Assembly: GCA_012103075.1 (NCBI GenBank)
Contig: JAAVLQ010000001.1
Location: 1,178,001-1,242,000 of the forward strand
DNA: 64,000 bases
Source of the DNA: Brucella cytisi
GTDB lineage: Bacteria > Pseudomonadota > Alphaproteobacteria > Rhizobiales > Rhizobiaceae
Reading direction: 5' to 3'
The notes below the pieces were generated by a model that was not told the origin of the DNA, ran no database searches, and saw nothing but the letters and a program-made list of their open reading frames with translations. Made by a program: the position numbers and the translations under genes. How positions within the stretch are numbered: position 1 is the stretch's first letter; the number at the start of each line of letters is the position of its first letter. Below are positions 1 to 8,757 of the stretch, piece after piece.

Positions 1-293
1 CGCGGATTGCGGCTCGTCGTCTTCTGCTCGATGGAAATGGCAGGAGAGAGGCCGTCGATCTGGTCGACATCCGGCTTCTGCATCATTTCGAGGAACTGGC
101 GCGCATAGGCCGAAAGACTTTCGACATAACGGCGCTGGCCTTCCGCATAGATCGTATCAAAGGCAAGCGAGGATTTGCCCGAGCCGGAAAGCCCTGTCAT
201 CACGATCAGCTTGTCGCGAGGCAGATCGAGATCGACATTTTTCAGATTGTGTTCGCGCGCGCCACGTATGGAAATGAATTTCTGATCGCTCAT
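1..293 (-). CDS. uvrA: Excinuclease ABC subunit A, N-terminal part
   Basis: The first 97 codons, read leftwards from the ATG at 293, encode the start of UvrA, the damage-sensing ATPase of nucleotide excision repair. The protein opens [19 protein letters not shown] and has the first Walker A motif GLSGSGKSS at about residues 34-42, then [19 protein letters not shown], a very conserved UvrA stretch. The gene runs off the left edge of the window, so most of it is missing here. It is divergent from ssb, an arrangement common in bacteria, and a perfect alphaproteobacterial LexA box lies 137 bp upstream, which fits SOS control. Identification is certain; no frameshift is seen in this part. Confidence 0.97.
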   Translation of the reverse strand, partial: MSDQKFISIRGAREHNLKNVDLDLPRDKLIVMTGLSGSGKSSLAFDTIYAEGQRRYVESLSAYARQFLEMMQKPDVDQIDGLSPAISIEQKTTSRNP

Positions 294-429
294 TCCGCGT
301 CCTGCCTGCTCATGATGCCATGGATAACGGGCGCCGAATGGTAAAACACGTCGCGCCGGTGTCTAATATGGGGTGAAACCCTCCAATAAGAAGGGGCTCC
401 GGTCATTCATCGGTGCACTCTTATCATTA

Positions 430-444
430 GAACAAATATCGAAC
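430..444. promoter_or_regulatory. LexA (SOS) box, uvrA side
   Basis: GAAC, seven bases, GAAC: a perfect direct repeat of the kind described as the LexA operator in Rhizobium and related alphaproteobacteria. It sits 137 bp before the uvrA start codon. Binding is inferred from the match and from the neighbouring repair gene. Confidence 0.75.
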
Positions 445-837
445 AACCAGCCTTCTGATAGGCGATACGAAATGTGAACGCAAGAGCGTTGACTGTCACT
501 CCTGACAGGAGCAGACTACCCTTACTCGCTGATAGCGGAGAGGTGCCGCGGTGGGATGACACGGCATCGGCAAGAGGTCCGCAGGAGGCGGGGAGACCCA
601 GTAGGGAGGTAAAGGAGCATGAGTCCACCTGACTACAGTGCCTAGCTTTCACAGAGATGAAAGCACAATCCGTTTCGGTTGCGGCAGCATCTTTTCGCAA
701 GGAATGATGCCTCGTTGATCGAAAGTGTGATTGCCGACAATTTGAATTTGCGCGGAATGCAAATGGCCGTGCGCCTTTGTGATCCGAAAAGACCTGCCGA
801 CGAATTAATGTCGACACATGAGCATTGCTCAAACCCC
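445..837. other. Unassigned structured region between the two SOS boxes
   Basis: About 400 bp with no convincing coding frame. Two clear inverted repeats are visible: CTCCT at 499-503 with AGGAG at 507-511, and GGTGCCG at 542-548 with CGGCATC at 562-568 (one G-T pair). The part between about 500 and 620 is G-rich and could fold. It ends near a hairpin followed by T residues (838-878). A non-coding RNA on the plus strand is possible, but I could not match it to SRP RNA, RNase P RNA, tmRNA or a known riboswitch. The overlapping open frames look like chance. Confidence 0.3.
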
Positions 838-878
838 AAGCCCTGCGCGCCAAAGATACAGTGAGCGGCAGGGCTTTT
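838..878 (+). terminator. Terminator-like hairpin
   Basis: AAGCCCTGC at 838-846 pairs with GCAGGGCTT at 868-876, with a 21-base loop, and the right arm runs into TTTT. It looks like an intrinsic terminator, although no gene ends just before it, which is the main argument for an RNA upstream. Confidence 0.5.
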
Positions 879-1080
879 CCTTGGAAGCTGATCCCGTTTG
901 CCAAGCGCAGGCAGCTATTGCTTTATGACGGTAGTCGGCAAGGCTGTTTTGAAATTAAGGCAGATGCAGTTTCAGCCTCTGAAATGAGGAAAACTGCACT
1001 ATCAGCGCGGTAAACGGTGCAAAAACCCACTGAAATTTATGGCGAACACAAGGCTTTTTAATGTTGGAAGGTTGCATTTT

Positions 1081-1095
1081 GAACAAAACAAGAAC
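1081..1095. promoter_or_regulatory. LexA (SOS) box, ssb side
   Basis: A second perfect GAAC-N7-GAAC direct repeat, about 190 bp before the ssb start codon. Together with the box at 430 it brackets the uvrA-ssb intergenic region, so each divergent gene seems to have its own SOS operator. Confidence 0.72.
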
Positions 1096-1284
1096 ATAAA
1101 CTCTGTGGACATTGAAGAATTCACCGGCCCGGATTGAGCACGCTTTGAGCCAGTCCTGTAAGGTGAACATATGAGTTTGTGGTGATGGCGCATTGTTGCG
1201 CCTGATCTTTCATTTGAAAAGTGCCTCTTGTCCGCGCGAAGCAGTGCGGAAAGAGTGTGCATGCAAGACCCGGAGTAATTTTCG

Positions 1285-1803
1285 ATGGCTGGTAGCGTCA
1301 ATAAAGTCATTCTGGTCGGCAATCTTGGTGCCGATCCGGAAATTCGTCGTCTGAATTCCGGCGACGTGGTTGCCAATCTGCGCATTGCAACGTCGGAAAG
1401 CTGGCGCGATCGCCAGAGCGGCGAACGCAAAGACCGCACCGAATGGCACAGCGTTGTCATCTTCAATGAGAACCTCGCCAAGGTTGCGGAACAGTATCTG
1501 AAGAAGGGCGCCAAGGTTTACATCGAAGGCGCGCTCCAGACCCGCAAGTGGCAGGATCAGAACGGCAATGACCGTTATTCGACGGAAGTCGTGCTGCAGA
1601 AGTTCCGTGGTGAACTGCAGATGCTCGATAGCCGTGGTGAAGGCGGCGGTGAAGGCCGTTCGTTCGGCGGCGGTGGCGGCAACCGCAACCAGATGTCTGA
1701 CTATTCTGGTGGCGGCGGTGATTTCGGCTCGTCCGGCCCATCCAATCAGGGTGGCAGCAGCGGTGGCTTCTCGCGCGATCTGGACGACGAAATTCCATTC
1801 TGA
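1285..1803 (+). CDS. ssb: Single-stranded DNA-binding protein
   Basis: A 172-residue SSB that coats single-stranded DNA in replication, recombination and repair. Residues 1-112 form the OB fold, beginning [20 protein letters not shown], with the typical [16 protein letters not shown] stretch near residue 40. Residues 115-160 are a glycine-rich disordered linker. The last residues DLDDEIPF are the acidic tip that recruits partner proteins. Length and layout are typical and the frame is intact. It is divergent from uvrA with a LexA box upstream, so SOS induction is likely, and a strong intrinsic terminator follows 37 bp after the stop. Confidence 0.97.
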   Translation: MAGSVNKVILVGNLGADPEIRRLNSGDVVANLRIATSESWRDRQSGERKDRTEWHSVVIFNENLAKVAEQYLKKGAKVYIEGALQTRKWQDQNGNDRYSTEVVLQKFRGELQMLDSRGEGGGEGRSFGGGGGNRNQMSDYSGGGGDFGSSGPSNQGGSSGGFSRDLDDEIPF

Positions 1804-1839
1804 GAACGGATATAATCCAGTTTATAAGTTAAATTTGAT

Positions 1840-1866
1840 AAGGCGCTGTTTTACAGCGCCTTTTTA
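1840..1866 (+). terminator. Intrinsic terminator of ssb
   Basis: A perfect hairpin, AAGGCGCTG with CAGCGCCTT and a five-base loop, followed by a run of T. It ends ssb transcription before the convergent arsC. Confidence 0.85.
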
Positions 1867-1917
1867 TTGGATCATACTTCCGATTCTCTAGGAAAATGAT
1901 GTCTGATCGCGAGCTCG

Positions 1918-2330
1918 TCAGCGTGATTTGCCCTCAAATTTAACCTGCTCACCGTCTTCTTTGGTGAATGATGCGACCGGATTTTCCAGAAGCGGCAGAA
2001 CCAGCTCAGAGGGACGGCAAAGGCTGGTGCCGCGCGGCGTTTCGACGATGGGCCGGTTGATCAGAATTGGATGGGCCATCATGAAGTCGATCAGCTCGTC
2101 GTCAGTCCATTTCGGATCGGACAGCCCGAGTTCAGCATAGGGCGTGCCTTTTCGCGCAGCAGTTCGCGTGGTGTCATGTTCATTGCCGCCAGCAGACCGA
2201 CCAGACGTTCCCGCGTGGGTGGATTCTGCACATATTCGATAATGACGGGCTCTTCGCCACTCGCACGGATCATTGCCAGCGTGTTGCGCGAGGTGCCGCA
2301 TTTTGGATTATGAAGAATGGTCACGGCCAT
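1918..2330 (-). CDS. arsC: Arsenate reductase (ArsC, glutaredoxin type)
   Basis: Expected product of 137 residues that reduces arsenate to arsenite using glutathione and glutaredoxin, in the cytoplasm. It begins MAVTILHNPKCGTSRNTL; Cys11 in NPKCGTS is the catalytic cysteine. The later stretch HPILINRPIV, with the substrate-binding arginine, and LCRPSE are family hallmarks. The reading is broken by a one-base loss near 2149 (on the coding strand, in the GAAAAGG run of REKGTPYAELG); restoring it gives normal length. It stands between ssb and phnF with no ars operon partners, so it may be a stand-alone housekeeping ArsC-family protein and not a resistance gene. Confidence 0.88.
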
Positions 2331-2412
2331 CGGAGGTTTCCTGTCTGATTTGGAGGCGCTCAACGGCACCGCGTTCATAACAGCTTCGAGAGCAGTTCAG
2401 CGCTAGCATGCT

Positions 2413-3183
2413 TCAGTTCATGTCATTCATCTGCGGGTCACCGGGATACGTGTCGATAGAAAACTCCATATTATCCGCTGAAAACCGTGTCAGCGAATAC
2501 TGGATCGGCACTCCATCGGTATTCACATTGATCGCCTTGGCCGTCAGTACAATGGCGCCGGGCGAAAGCTTCAAATGTTTCAGATCATCCGAATCCGCAT
2601 GGCGGGCGGATATGATTGTCGATTTACGGAAGTAATCGGCAATACCTGCTTTTCGGAAAGCCTCGGTGATGGAACCGCTTTCCGCATAATCCTCGGCAAT
2701 TTCGGGAAATTGTTCGGCACTGATCCAGAGCGTTGCGCGCGACACGGGGCGTCCGTCAGCGCTGTGCAAGGTTTCGAGCCGCAGGACAGGTGAACCGGGC
2801 TCTATCTCTAGCGCCTCGGCTATATCCGGAGAGGCAGGCGCTGTGCCGGAAGCGAGCAGCGCGCCCTTCATGTCGCGCACCTGCGAAGCGAGCGATTGCG
2901 AAATGCGGGTGCGACGTCCGATCTGGTAGGTGAGGCGCTTTGCATTGGCAACGAAGGTGCCGCGCCCTTGCTCGGCACGCAGCACGCCTTCCTGCGTCAG
3001 CGCGGCAATGGCGCTGCGCACCGTATGGCGATTGACTCCAAACCTGTCGGCAAGTTCCATCTCGGCGGGCATACGCGCACCGGACTGAAGCCTGCCAGCC
3101 CTGATCTCACCGCGTATCTCGTCGGCAATCTGCCTCCAGATCGCCACGCCGCTGTTTCTCTCAATTCGTCTGGTCTTTGTCAT
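2413..3183 (-). CDS. phnF: GntR-family phosphonate operon regulator PhnF
   Basis: A 256-residue GntR/HutC regulator. The winged helix (about residues 12-80) includes GVNRHTVRSAIAAL as recognition helix and the wing AEQGRGTFVA. The C-terminal UTRA ligand domain (about 95-250) carries RLETLHSADGRPVSRATLWI and the near-terminal SLTRFSADNMEF. It is divergent from phnG, as PhnF usually is, and probably represses the phn operon until a phosphonate-derived ligand is present. I start at the ATG at 3183; the preceding TTG (3186) is also in frame. The Pho box at 3187-3204 abuts the start codon, and a palindrome at 3237-3256 is the likely operator. Frame intact. Confidence 0.93.
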   Translation of the reverse strand: MTKTRRIERNSGVAIWRQIADEIRGEIRAGRLQSGARMPAEMELADRFGVNRHTVRSAIAALTQEGVLRAEQGRGTFVANAKRLTYQIGRRTRISQSLASQVRDMKGALLASGTAPASPDIAEALEIEPGSPVLRLETLHSADGRPVSRATLWISAEQFPEIAEDYAESGSITEAFRKAGIADYFRKSTIISARHADSDDLKHLKLSPGAIVLTAKAINVNTDGVPIQYSLTRFSADNMEFSIDTYPGDPQMNDMN

Positions 3184-3186
3184 CAA

Positions 3187-3204
3187 CTGTCATCGTCCTG
3201 TCAT
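3187..3204 (+). promoter_or_regulatory. Pho box of the phnG operon
   Basis: CTGTCAT-CGTC-CTGTCAT: two exact copies of the PhoB half-site with the canonical 4-bp spacer (11-bp period), oriented towards phnG. A -10-like TGTAAT lies about 9 bp downstream. This predicts direct activation by PhoB in phosphate starvation. Because it sits right against the phnF start codon it could also influence phnF. Confidence 0.82.
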
Positions 3205-3236
3205 TGGCAGGGTGTAATCATTCTGGTATTGTATAG

Positions 3237-3256
3237 TTGTCTATATAACTAGACAA
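3237..3256. promoter_or_regulatory. Probable PhnF operator
   Basis: A perfect inverted repeat, TTGTCTA at 3237-3243 and TAGACAA at 3250-3256 with a 6-bp spacer, in the phnF-phnG intergenic region just downstream of the Pho box and putative -10. HutC-type GntR proteins bind short AT-centred palindromes of the GT..TA..AC kind, which this resembles. Its position would allow blocking of RNA polymerase. Confidence 0.6.
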
Positions 3257-3281
3257 TTTGAGAGATCAAGTCAACGGGAGT

Positions 3282-3320
3282 GCATCCCGAAAAACATGAA
3301 ACGGTTTTCGGACAAGATGC
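3282..3320. repeat. Short palindromic intergenic repeat (RIME-like)
   Basis: GCATC at 3282 pairs with GATGC at 3316-3320, and the core CCGAAAA ... TTTTCGG is shared with the element at 12466-12510. It is an example of the short palindromes scattered between genes in Rhizobiales. Here it lies in the 5' leader of phnG. Confidence 0.6.
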
Positions 3321-3334
3321 GCCTCAAAACAAAC

Positions 3335-3379
3335 TCCAGAGCGACGATCTGATGCAATCAGGTCAAAGCGCGCTCTGGA
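3335..3379. repeat. Palindromic hairpin element in the phnG leader
   Basis: TCCAGAGCG at 3335-3343 pairs with CGCTCTGGA at 3371-3379, and an inner CTGAT...ATCAG extends the fold. It resembles another common Rhizobiales intergenic palindrome. It ends about 20 bp before the phnG start, so it could affect translation or mRNA stability of the operon. Confidence 0.5.
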
Positions 3380-3400
3380 ACTAACAGGGCAGGGAAGCTC

Positions 3401-3928
3401 ATGTACGGTACGGAGCAAAGTGCGAAGGGAGGCGGAGCCGGTTCCGCCACTGAAAGCGGAACGGTGCCGGATGCAGTGCCAGATTCAGTTCAAGCCGCAC
3501 GACAGGCAAGCATGGCAGTTCTTGCACGTGCAAGCGGCGAAGAGCTGCAAGCTTTCTGGCAGGCATGGTCCAACAAGCCGGAATTTGAAGTTCTGCGCGG
3601 ACCGGAAACCGGTCTCGTAATGCTGCGTGGCCGCATTGGCGGCGGCGGCGCACCCTTCAATGTCGGCGAGGCAACGGTGACGCGCGCTACGGTGCGGCTC
3701 TCCGACGGTTCGGTCGGCCACTCTTATGCGCTCGGTCGCGATCAGGAAAAGGCGCGGCTTGCCGCTGTCTTTGATGCATTGTGGCTCGATGAAGGCCATC
3801 GCGATGCCGTGGAGGCACAAGTGCTGAATGTCTTGCGCAAGCGGCTGGACGATGCCGACGTCAAGCTGCGCGGCGAAGCCGCCGCTACCAAGGTCGATTT
3901 CTTCACAATGGTCCGGGGAGACAATTGA
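3401..3928 (+). CDS. phnG: C-P lyase core subunit PhnG
   Basis: A 175-residue PhnG, one of the four subunits of the C-P lyase core complex (PhnG2H2I2J2), which with PhnI helps transfer ribose triphosphate to phosphonates. The family core starts around residue 30 (ARQASMAVLARASGEEL) and includes RGPETGLVMLRGRIGGGG and GEATVTRATV, typical of PhnG. The first 25 residues are low-complexity and longer than usual, so a downstream start such as the ATG at 3512 is possible; I keep 3401 because GGGAAG precedes it. It is the first gene of the operon behind a Pho box; its stop TGA overlaps the phnH ATG by one base. Confidence 0.92.
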   Translation: MYGTEQSAKGGGAGSATESGTVPDAVPDSVQAARQASMAVLARASGEELQAFWQAWSNKPEFEVLRGPETGLVMLRGRIGGGGAPFNVGEATVTRATVRLSDGSVGHSYALGRDQEKARLAAVFDALWLDEGHRDAVEAQVLNVLRKRLDDADVKLRGEAAATKVDFFTMVRGDN

Positions 3929-4559
3929 TGCTTCCTTTTTCTCTCGAAAACAGCACTTCCTCCGCGTTTGAGGGTGGCTTTGCCGATCCGGTGACGAATG
4001 CGCAGTCGGCTTTTCATGCCGTCATGCACGCCATGGCTAATCCCGGTCGCATCTATCCTCTGGCTCGCGCAGCCACCCCCCACCGCAGCCGCTGACGCCT
4101 GAACTGGGCGTGATTGCAGCAACCCTGCTCGATCACGATGCGACTGTCTGGTGCGATGCAGCGATAGCAGTTGATGAAAGCGCAACCGCACGGCTCACTT
4201 TCCACACGGGCGCGCCGCGTGTCGAAAGTGCGGATGCCGCACAATTCGCTCTGGCCAGCAATGTTTCGCTGCTGCCGTCTCTGGCAGGGTTTTCGCAGGG
4301 TGATGCCGAATTTCCCGACCGTTCGACAACCGTCGTTCTCGCTGTTGCGTCGCTGACAAGCGGACAGGACTTTGAGCTGAAAGGCCCCGGTATCGATGGC
4401 GAACGTGCACTTCAGGTTGAAGGCCTGCCGCAGGATTTCATCCAGCAATGGCGTGAGAACGGCGCACAATACCCGCTCGGCATTGATCTTGTTCTGGTCA
4501 GCGACGGCGCTGTTGCAGCGCTTCCCCGCACAACTCGCGTTTCCGCTCTGGAGGGCTGA
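3928..4559 (+). CDS. phnH: C-P lyase core subunit PhnH
   Basis: Expected product of 210 residues, PhnH, a core C-P lyase component essential for phosphonate breakdown. The N-terminus shows FADPVTNAQSAFHAVMHAMA followed by NPGR, the usual PhnH signature; the later DFELKGPGID and NGAQYPLGIDLVLV are also characteristic. A single base is missing in a C run near 4076-4080 (one C more restores the frame into PQPLTPELGVIAATLLDHD). It begins on the last base of the phnG stop and ends 2 bp before phnI, so translational coupling is likely. The break is most likely a sequencing error, since the rest of the operon is conserved. Confidence 0.92.
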
Positions 4560-4561
4560 AA

Positions 4562-5672
4562 ATGTATGTTGCCGTAAAGGGTGGCGAAACGGCCATCCAT
4601 AATGCACACCGTCTTCTCGATGATCGTCGTCGCGGCGATCGTTCGGTTCCGGCTCTGCGTCTCGACCAGATTGCCGAACAGCTGGCGCTGGCGGTTGATC
4701 GCGTCATGGCCGAAGGTTCGCTCTATGATCGCGAACTGGCGGCACTTGCTGTTCGTCAGTCGCGCGGCGATCTGATCGAGGCAATCTTTCTGGTGCGCGC
4801 CTACCGCACAACCTTGCCGCGTTTTGGCTATTCGCGGCCGATGGAAACCGCTGAAATGCTGATCGAACGCCGCATTTCTGCGACCTACAAGGATCTGCCG
4901 GGCGGTCAGTTGCTCGGACCGACCTTTGATTACACGCATCGTCTGCTCGACCCAGATCTGGCCGGTGATGTTGCCGTTCCGGAACCCGAAATGCGGGAAG
5001 CCGTGAAGGAAGAGACGCCGCGTGTAACCGATATTCTTGGTGCGGTTGGCATGATTGAGGATGATGGTTCCCTGCCGGAAGGTCACGAACCGGGCGACCT
5101 GACCCGCGAACCTTGGACATTCCCGATGGAGCGCGATCTGCGCCTTCAGGCATTGGCACGCGGTGATGAAGGTTTCCTGCTGGCACTCGGCTATTCCACC
5201 CAGCGCGGCTATGGCAATAACCATCCTTTCGTCGGCGAAATCCGCATTGGCGAAGTGGATGTCGAGTTCGATGTGCCCGAACTTGGTTTTGCCGTCTCGC
5301 TCGGTCGCGTGCAGCTGACCGAATGCCAGATGGTCAATCAGTTCAAGGGATCGGCCAAGCAGCCGCCGCAATTCACGCGCGGTTACGGTCTGGTGTTCGG
5401 CCAGAGCGAACGCAAGGCCATGTCCATGTCGCTCTGCGACCGTGCACTGCGCGTGCGGGAATTCGATGCGGATGTGACGGCACCTGCCGAGGACGAGGAA
5501 TTCGTCATCTCGCATTCCGACAATGTGCAGGCGACGGGTTTCGTCGAGCATCTGAAACTGCCGCACTACGTGGATTTCCGGTGCAGAACTCGATCTCATC
5601 CGCCGCATGCGTGCGGAATATGACCAAGCGCACAATGAGACTGAAGGCGTAACGAAGGAGGCCGCAGAATGA
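4562..5672 (+). CDS. phnI: C-P lyase core subunit PhnI
   Basis: Expected product of 369 residues. PhnI is the nucleosidase-like subunit that, with PhnG, PhnH and PhnL, couples phosphonate to ribose triphosphate. It starts MYVAVKGGETAIHNAHRLLD, the family start, and includes RGYGNNHPFVGEIRIGEV and LKLPHYVDF. The frame changes by +1 near 5578-5583, exactly where the family reads YVDFQAELDL; the corresponding codons for Phe-Gln-Ala would contain CCAGG. After the shift the frame continues AELDLIRRMRAEYD to a TGA at 5670-5672, which overlaps the phnJ ATG by four bases (ATGA). Confidence 0.93.
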
Positions 5673-6546
5673 GCGATCTGGCCAATTATAACTTCGCCTA
5701 TCTGGACGAACAGACCAAGCGGATGATCCGCCGCGCCATCCTGAAGGCCATCGCAATACCGGGCTATCAGGTGCCTTTTGCCAGCCGTGAAATGCCGATG
5801 CCTTATGGATGGGGCACCGGCGGCGTGCAGGTGACGGCTGCCATTCTGGGGCCGGATGATGTGCTGAAGGTCATCGATCAGGGTGCCGACGACACGACCA
5901 ATGCCGTTTCTATCCGCGCCTTCTTCCAGAAGACTGCCGATGTCGCCGTCACCACCCATACGGGCGAGGCGACCATCATCCAGACCCGCCACCGTATCCC
6001 GGAATATCCGCTGACCGAGGGGCAGGTGATTGTCTATCAGGTGCCGATCCCCGAGCCACTACGTTTTTGGAGCCACGCGAAACCGAAACCCGCAAGATGC
6101 ACGCGCTCGCCGAATATGGCCTCATGCATGTGAAGCTTTACGAGGACATTGCGCGTCACGGTCATATCGCCAAGACCTACGATTATCCGGTGATGATCGA
6201 AGGGCGCTATGTGATGGCGCCTTCGCCGACGCCGAAATTCGACAATCCGAAAATGCATATGTCTCCGGCATTGCAGCTGTTCGGTGCCGGTCGCGAAAAG
6301 CGCATCTATGCCGTCCCACCTTATACGCAGGTGGTCAGCCTCGATTTCGAGGATCATCCGTTCGAAGTGCAGAAGTTCAAGGAACCCTGTGCGCTATGCG
6401 GCGCGAAGGGCGTCTATCTGGATGAAGTCGTGCTCGATGATCGCGGCGGCTCGATGTTCGTCTGCTCCGACACTGATTTTTGCGAAGACCGTCAGGCCAA
6501 CGGCCATTTCGGTCATCTGGCTGCAAACAAGGAGGCTGCGGAATGA
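5669..6546 (+). CDS. phnJ: Carbon-phosphorus lyase PhnJ (radical SAM)
   Basis: Expected product of 292 residues. PhnJ is the radical-SAM enzyme that breaks the C-P bond of ribose phosphonate phosphate, releasing the alkane and a cyclic phosphate. The C-terminal cluster motif is intact: CALC, then 21 residues, then VCSDTDFC, giving the CX2C...C iron-sulfur ligands and the extra catalytic cysteine. The N-terminus (MSDLANYNFAYLDEQTKRMI) and GREKRIYAVPPYT are typical. One T is missing from a T run near 6063-6067 (the family reads LRFLEPRETETRKMHALAEY); ORFs on both sides join perfectly. It ends in an ATGA overlap with phnK. Confidence 0.95.
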
Positions 6547-7318
6547 ACAGCAAACCCCTGCTGAGAGTAAACAGCCTGTCGAAGTTTTACGGCAATCGCC
6601 GTGGCTGTGCAGACATTTCTTTCAATCTGTGGCCGGGCGAAGTGCTGGCCATTGTGGGTGAATCCGGCTCCGGCAAAACGACGCTCCTGAACAGTCTGGC
6701 AACCCGTCTGGAGCCGACTTCGGGTACCGTCGAATACCGGATGCGTGACGGTGAATTCCGCGATCTATACAAGATTGGCGAAGCGGAACGCCGTTTCCTG
6801 ATGCGGACCGACTGGGGTTTTGTGCACCAGAACCCTGCAGACGGATTACGCATGACGGTTTCGGCTGGTGCCAACGTGGGCGAACGCCTGATGGCAGTCG
6901 GAGAACGCCATTACGGTAATATCCGCTCGACGGCCACCGAATGGCTGGGACGTGTCGAAATCGCTTCCGACCGTATCGACGATCAGCCGCGTGCCTTCTC
7001 TGGCGGCATGCGCCAGCGCTTGCAGATTGCCCGCAATCTGGTGACCGCTCCGCGCCTTGTTTTCATGGATGAACCGACCGGCGGTCTCGACGTGTCCGTG
7101 CAGGCACGTCTTCTCGATCTTTTGCGCGGCCTCGTCAGCGATCTTGGTCTGTCGGTGATTATCGTTACTCACGATCTTGCCGTAGCCCGGCTTCTGTCCC
7201 ATCGCATCATGGTCATGAAAGACGGCCATATTGTCGAACAGGGCCTGACCGACCGCGTCTGGATGACCCGCAGGCGCCATATACGCAACTGCTCGTATCG
7301 TCTATTCTGCAGGTTTAG
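6543..7318 (+). CDS. phnK: C-P lyase ATP-binding protein PhnK
   Basis: Expected product of 258 residues, an ABC-type ATPase that docks on the C-P lyase core and is not a transporter. It has Walker A GESGSGKTT, signature SGGMRQRLQIARNL, Walker B LVFMDEPTGGLD and an H-loop VTHDLAVARLL. The frame breaks near 7258, where the family reads RVLDDPQAPYTQLL; the codons GTC CTG GAT would contain CCTGG and one C is missing. Restoring it gives a stop at 7316-7318. A 67-bp gap follows before phnL, the only real gap between phnG and phnN. Confidence 0.93.
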
Positions 7319-7385
7319 TAAATTAAAACAGATGTTTGCAGCGTGTTGTTCGTAAATTGGCGAAACTTCATGCGTGAGGTGAGAA

Positions 7386-8104
7386 ATGACACAAGTTAGA
7401 ACATCCCTCCGCTGGCGGTGTCGGGTCTGGCGAAGACGTTCACGATGCACTTGCAGGGTGGCATTCAGTTGCCAGTCGTAAGTAACGTGGACTTCAATCT
7501 GGAAGCAGGCGAATGCGCAGTGCTTGGCGGACCTTCCGGTGCCGGTAAAAGCTCCATTCTCAAGATGGTCTATGGCAATTACGCTGTGAATGCAGGCTCG
7601 ATCCTCATTCGTCACGAAGACCGTATGGTGGATCTGGCAACAGCCGATCCGCGCGAAGTGCTGGCCGTTCGGCGCGATACGATTGGCTATGTCAGCCAGT
7701 TTCTGCGCACATTGCCGCGCGTCGCGGCAATCGATGTGGTTGCCGAGCCTCTAGTTGGGCGTGGCGTCGATCGCGAACTGGCGCTGACCCGCGCTCGCGA
7801 GCTTCTGTCACAGCTCAATCTGCCAGAAAGGCTTTGGGCCTTGCCGCCTGCGACTTTCTCGGGTGGCGAACAGCAGCGCGTGAACATCGCGCGCGGTTTC
7901 ATCACGGATCATCCGATACTGCTGCTCGATGAGCCGACCGCCTCGCTTGATGCGAAGAACCGTGCGGTCGTGGTTGATCTCATCAAGACCAAGAAGGAGG
8001 AGGGCGTCGCCATGCTAGGTATCTTCCACGATGAAGATGTGCGTACGGAGGTTGCGGACCGGATTATCGACGTGACAGCTTTCTCTCCGAGGGCCGCCGC
8101 ATGA
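7386..8104 (+). CDS. phnL: C-P lyase ATP-binding protein PhnL
   Basis: Expected product of 239 residues, the second ABC-type ATPase of the C-P lyase system, which takes part in forming the phosphonate-ribose triphosphate intermediate. It has Walker [11 protein letters not shown], signature [14 protein letters not shown], Walker [15 protein letters not shown] is missing from a C run near 7408, just after the start ([19 protein letters not shown]). The start at 7386 is preceded by a purine-rich GTGAGAA. Its TGA overlaps the ATG of the next gene (ATGA). Confidence 0.92.
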
Positions 8105-8757
8105 CCAAGCTATCGGTAGAACCGCTGGTGCATGAAACCGCCATCGTCAGCGGTTGCACACTCGGTCGCTACACAGAGATAGGCGAGCGCAGCCGCGTTT
8201 CGGAAACTGTGCTCGATGATTATTCCTATCTCGGCATCGATTGCGAAATCTGGTGTGCGGAGATTGGCAAGTTTTCCAATATCGCCAGCCATGTGCGCAT
8301 CAACGCCACCAATCATCCGACATGGCGTCCGACGCTGCATCATTTCACCTACCGCGCCGGTGATTACTGGCCGGAGGAAAAGGATGAGACGGAGTTTTTC
8401 GAGTGGCGTCGTGGCAATGCGGTGAAGATCGGTCATGACACTTGGCTCGGCCATGGCTCCACCATTTTGCCGGGTGTGACGGTTGGCAATGGTGCCGTTG
8501 TCGGTGCCGGGGCGGTGGTGAGCAAGGACGTTGCGCCCTATACGATTGTTGGTGGTGTTCCGGCGCGTCTCATTCGCGAACGTTTCGATGCCGCAACGGG
8601 CAATCGTCTGGATCGACTGGCCCGGTGGAACTGGAGCCATGAGCGTCTGCGCGAAGCGCTCGATGATTTCCGCGCGCTCGATATCGAAGCTTTCCTATCG
8701 AAATATGAAACTACCGCTAACACGAATGCGGTGATGAAAGAGCTATCCCATGGCTAA
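8101..8757 (+). CDS. Phosphonate-cluster hexapeptide-repeat transferase
   Basis: A 218-residue left-handed beta-helix protein of the acetyltransferase type found inside many phn operons (DapH/DapD-like, TIGR03308-type). Hexapeptide repeats run through about residues 10-60 and 115-160, for example [36 protein letters not shown] and [12 protein letters not shown]. It may N-acylate aminophosphonates or a pathway intermediate, a role played by PhnO in enterobacteria; that is inference. It overlaps phnL by four bases and phnM by eight, so it is firmly part of the operon. Frame intact. Confidence 0.88.
   Translation: MTKLSVEPLVHETAIVSGCTLGRYTEIGERSRVSETVLDDYSYLGIDCEIWCAEIGKFSNIASHVRINATNHPTWRPTLHHFTYRAGDYWPEEKDETEFFEWRRGNAVKIGHDTWLGHGSTILPGVTVGNGAVVGAGAVVSKDVAPYTIVGGVPARLIRERFDAATGNRLDRLARWNWSHERLREALDDFRALDIEAFLSKYETTANTNAVMKELSHG

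Noticed and set aside
445-880. Known RNA genes (SRP RNA, RNase P RNA, tmRNA, 6S) in the uvrA-ssb gap
   Set aside because: Diagnostic motifs such as the SRP GGAAGCAGC loop or the tmRNA tag are absent.
407-904. Open frame of 165 codons on the minus strand between uvrA and ssb
   Set aside because: No recognisable domain, odd composition, spans an SOS box; several overlapping frames of similar length exist. Treated as chance.
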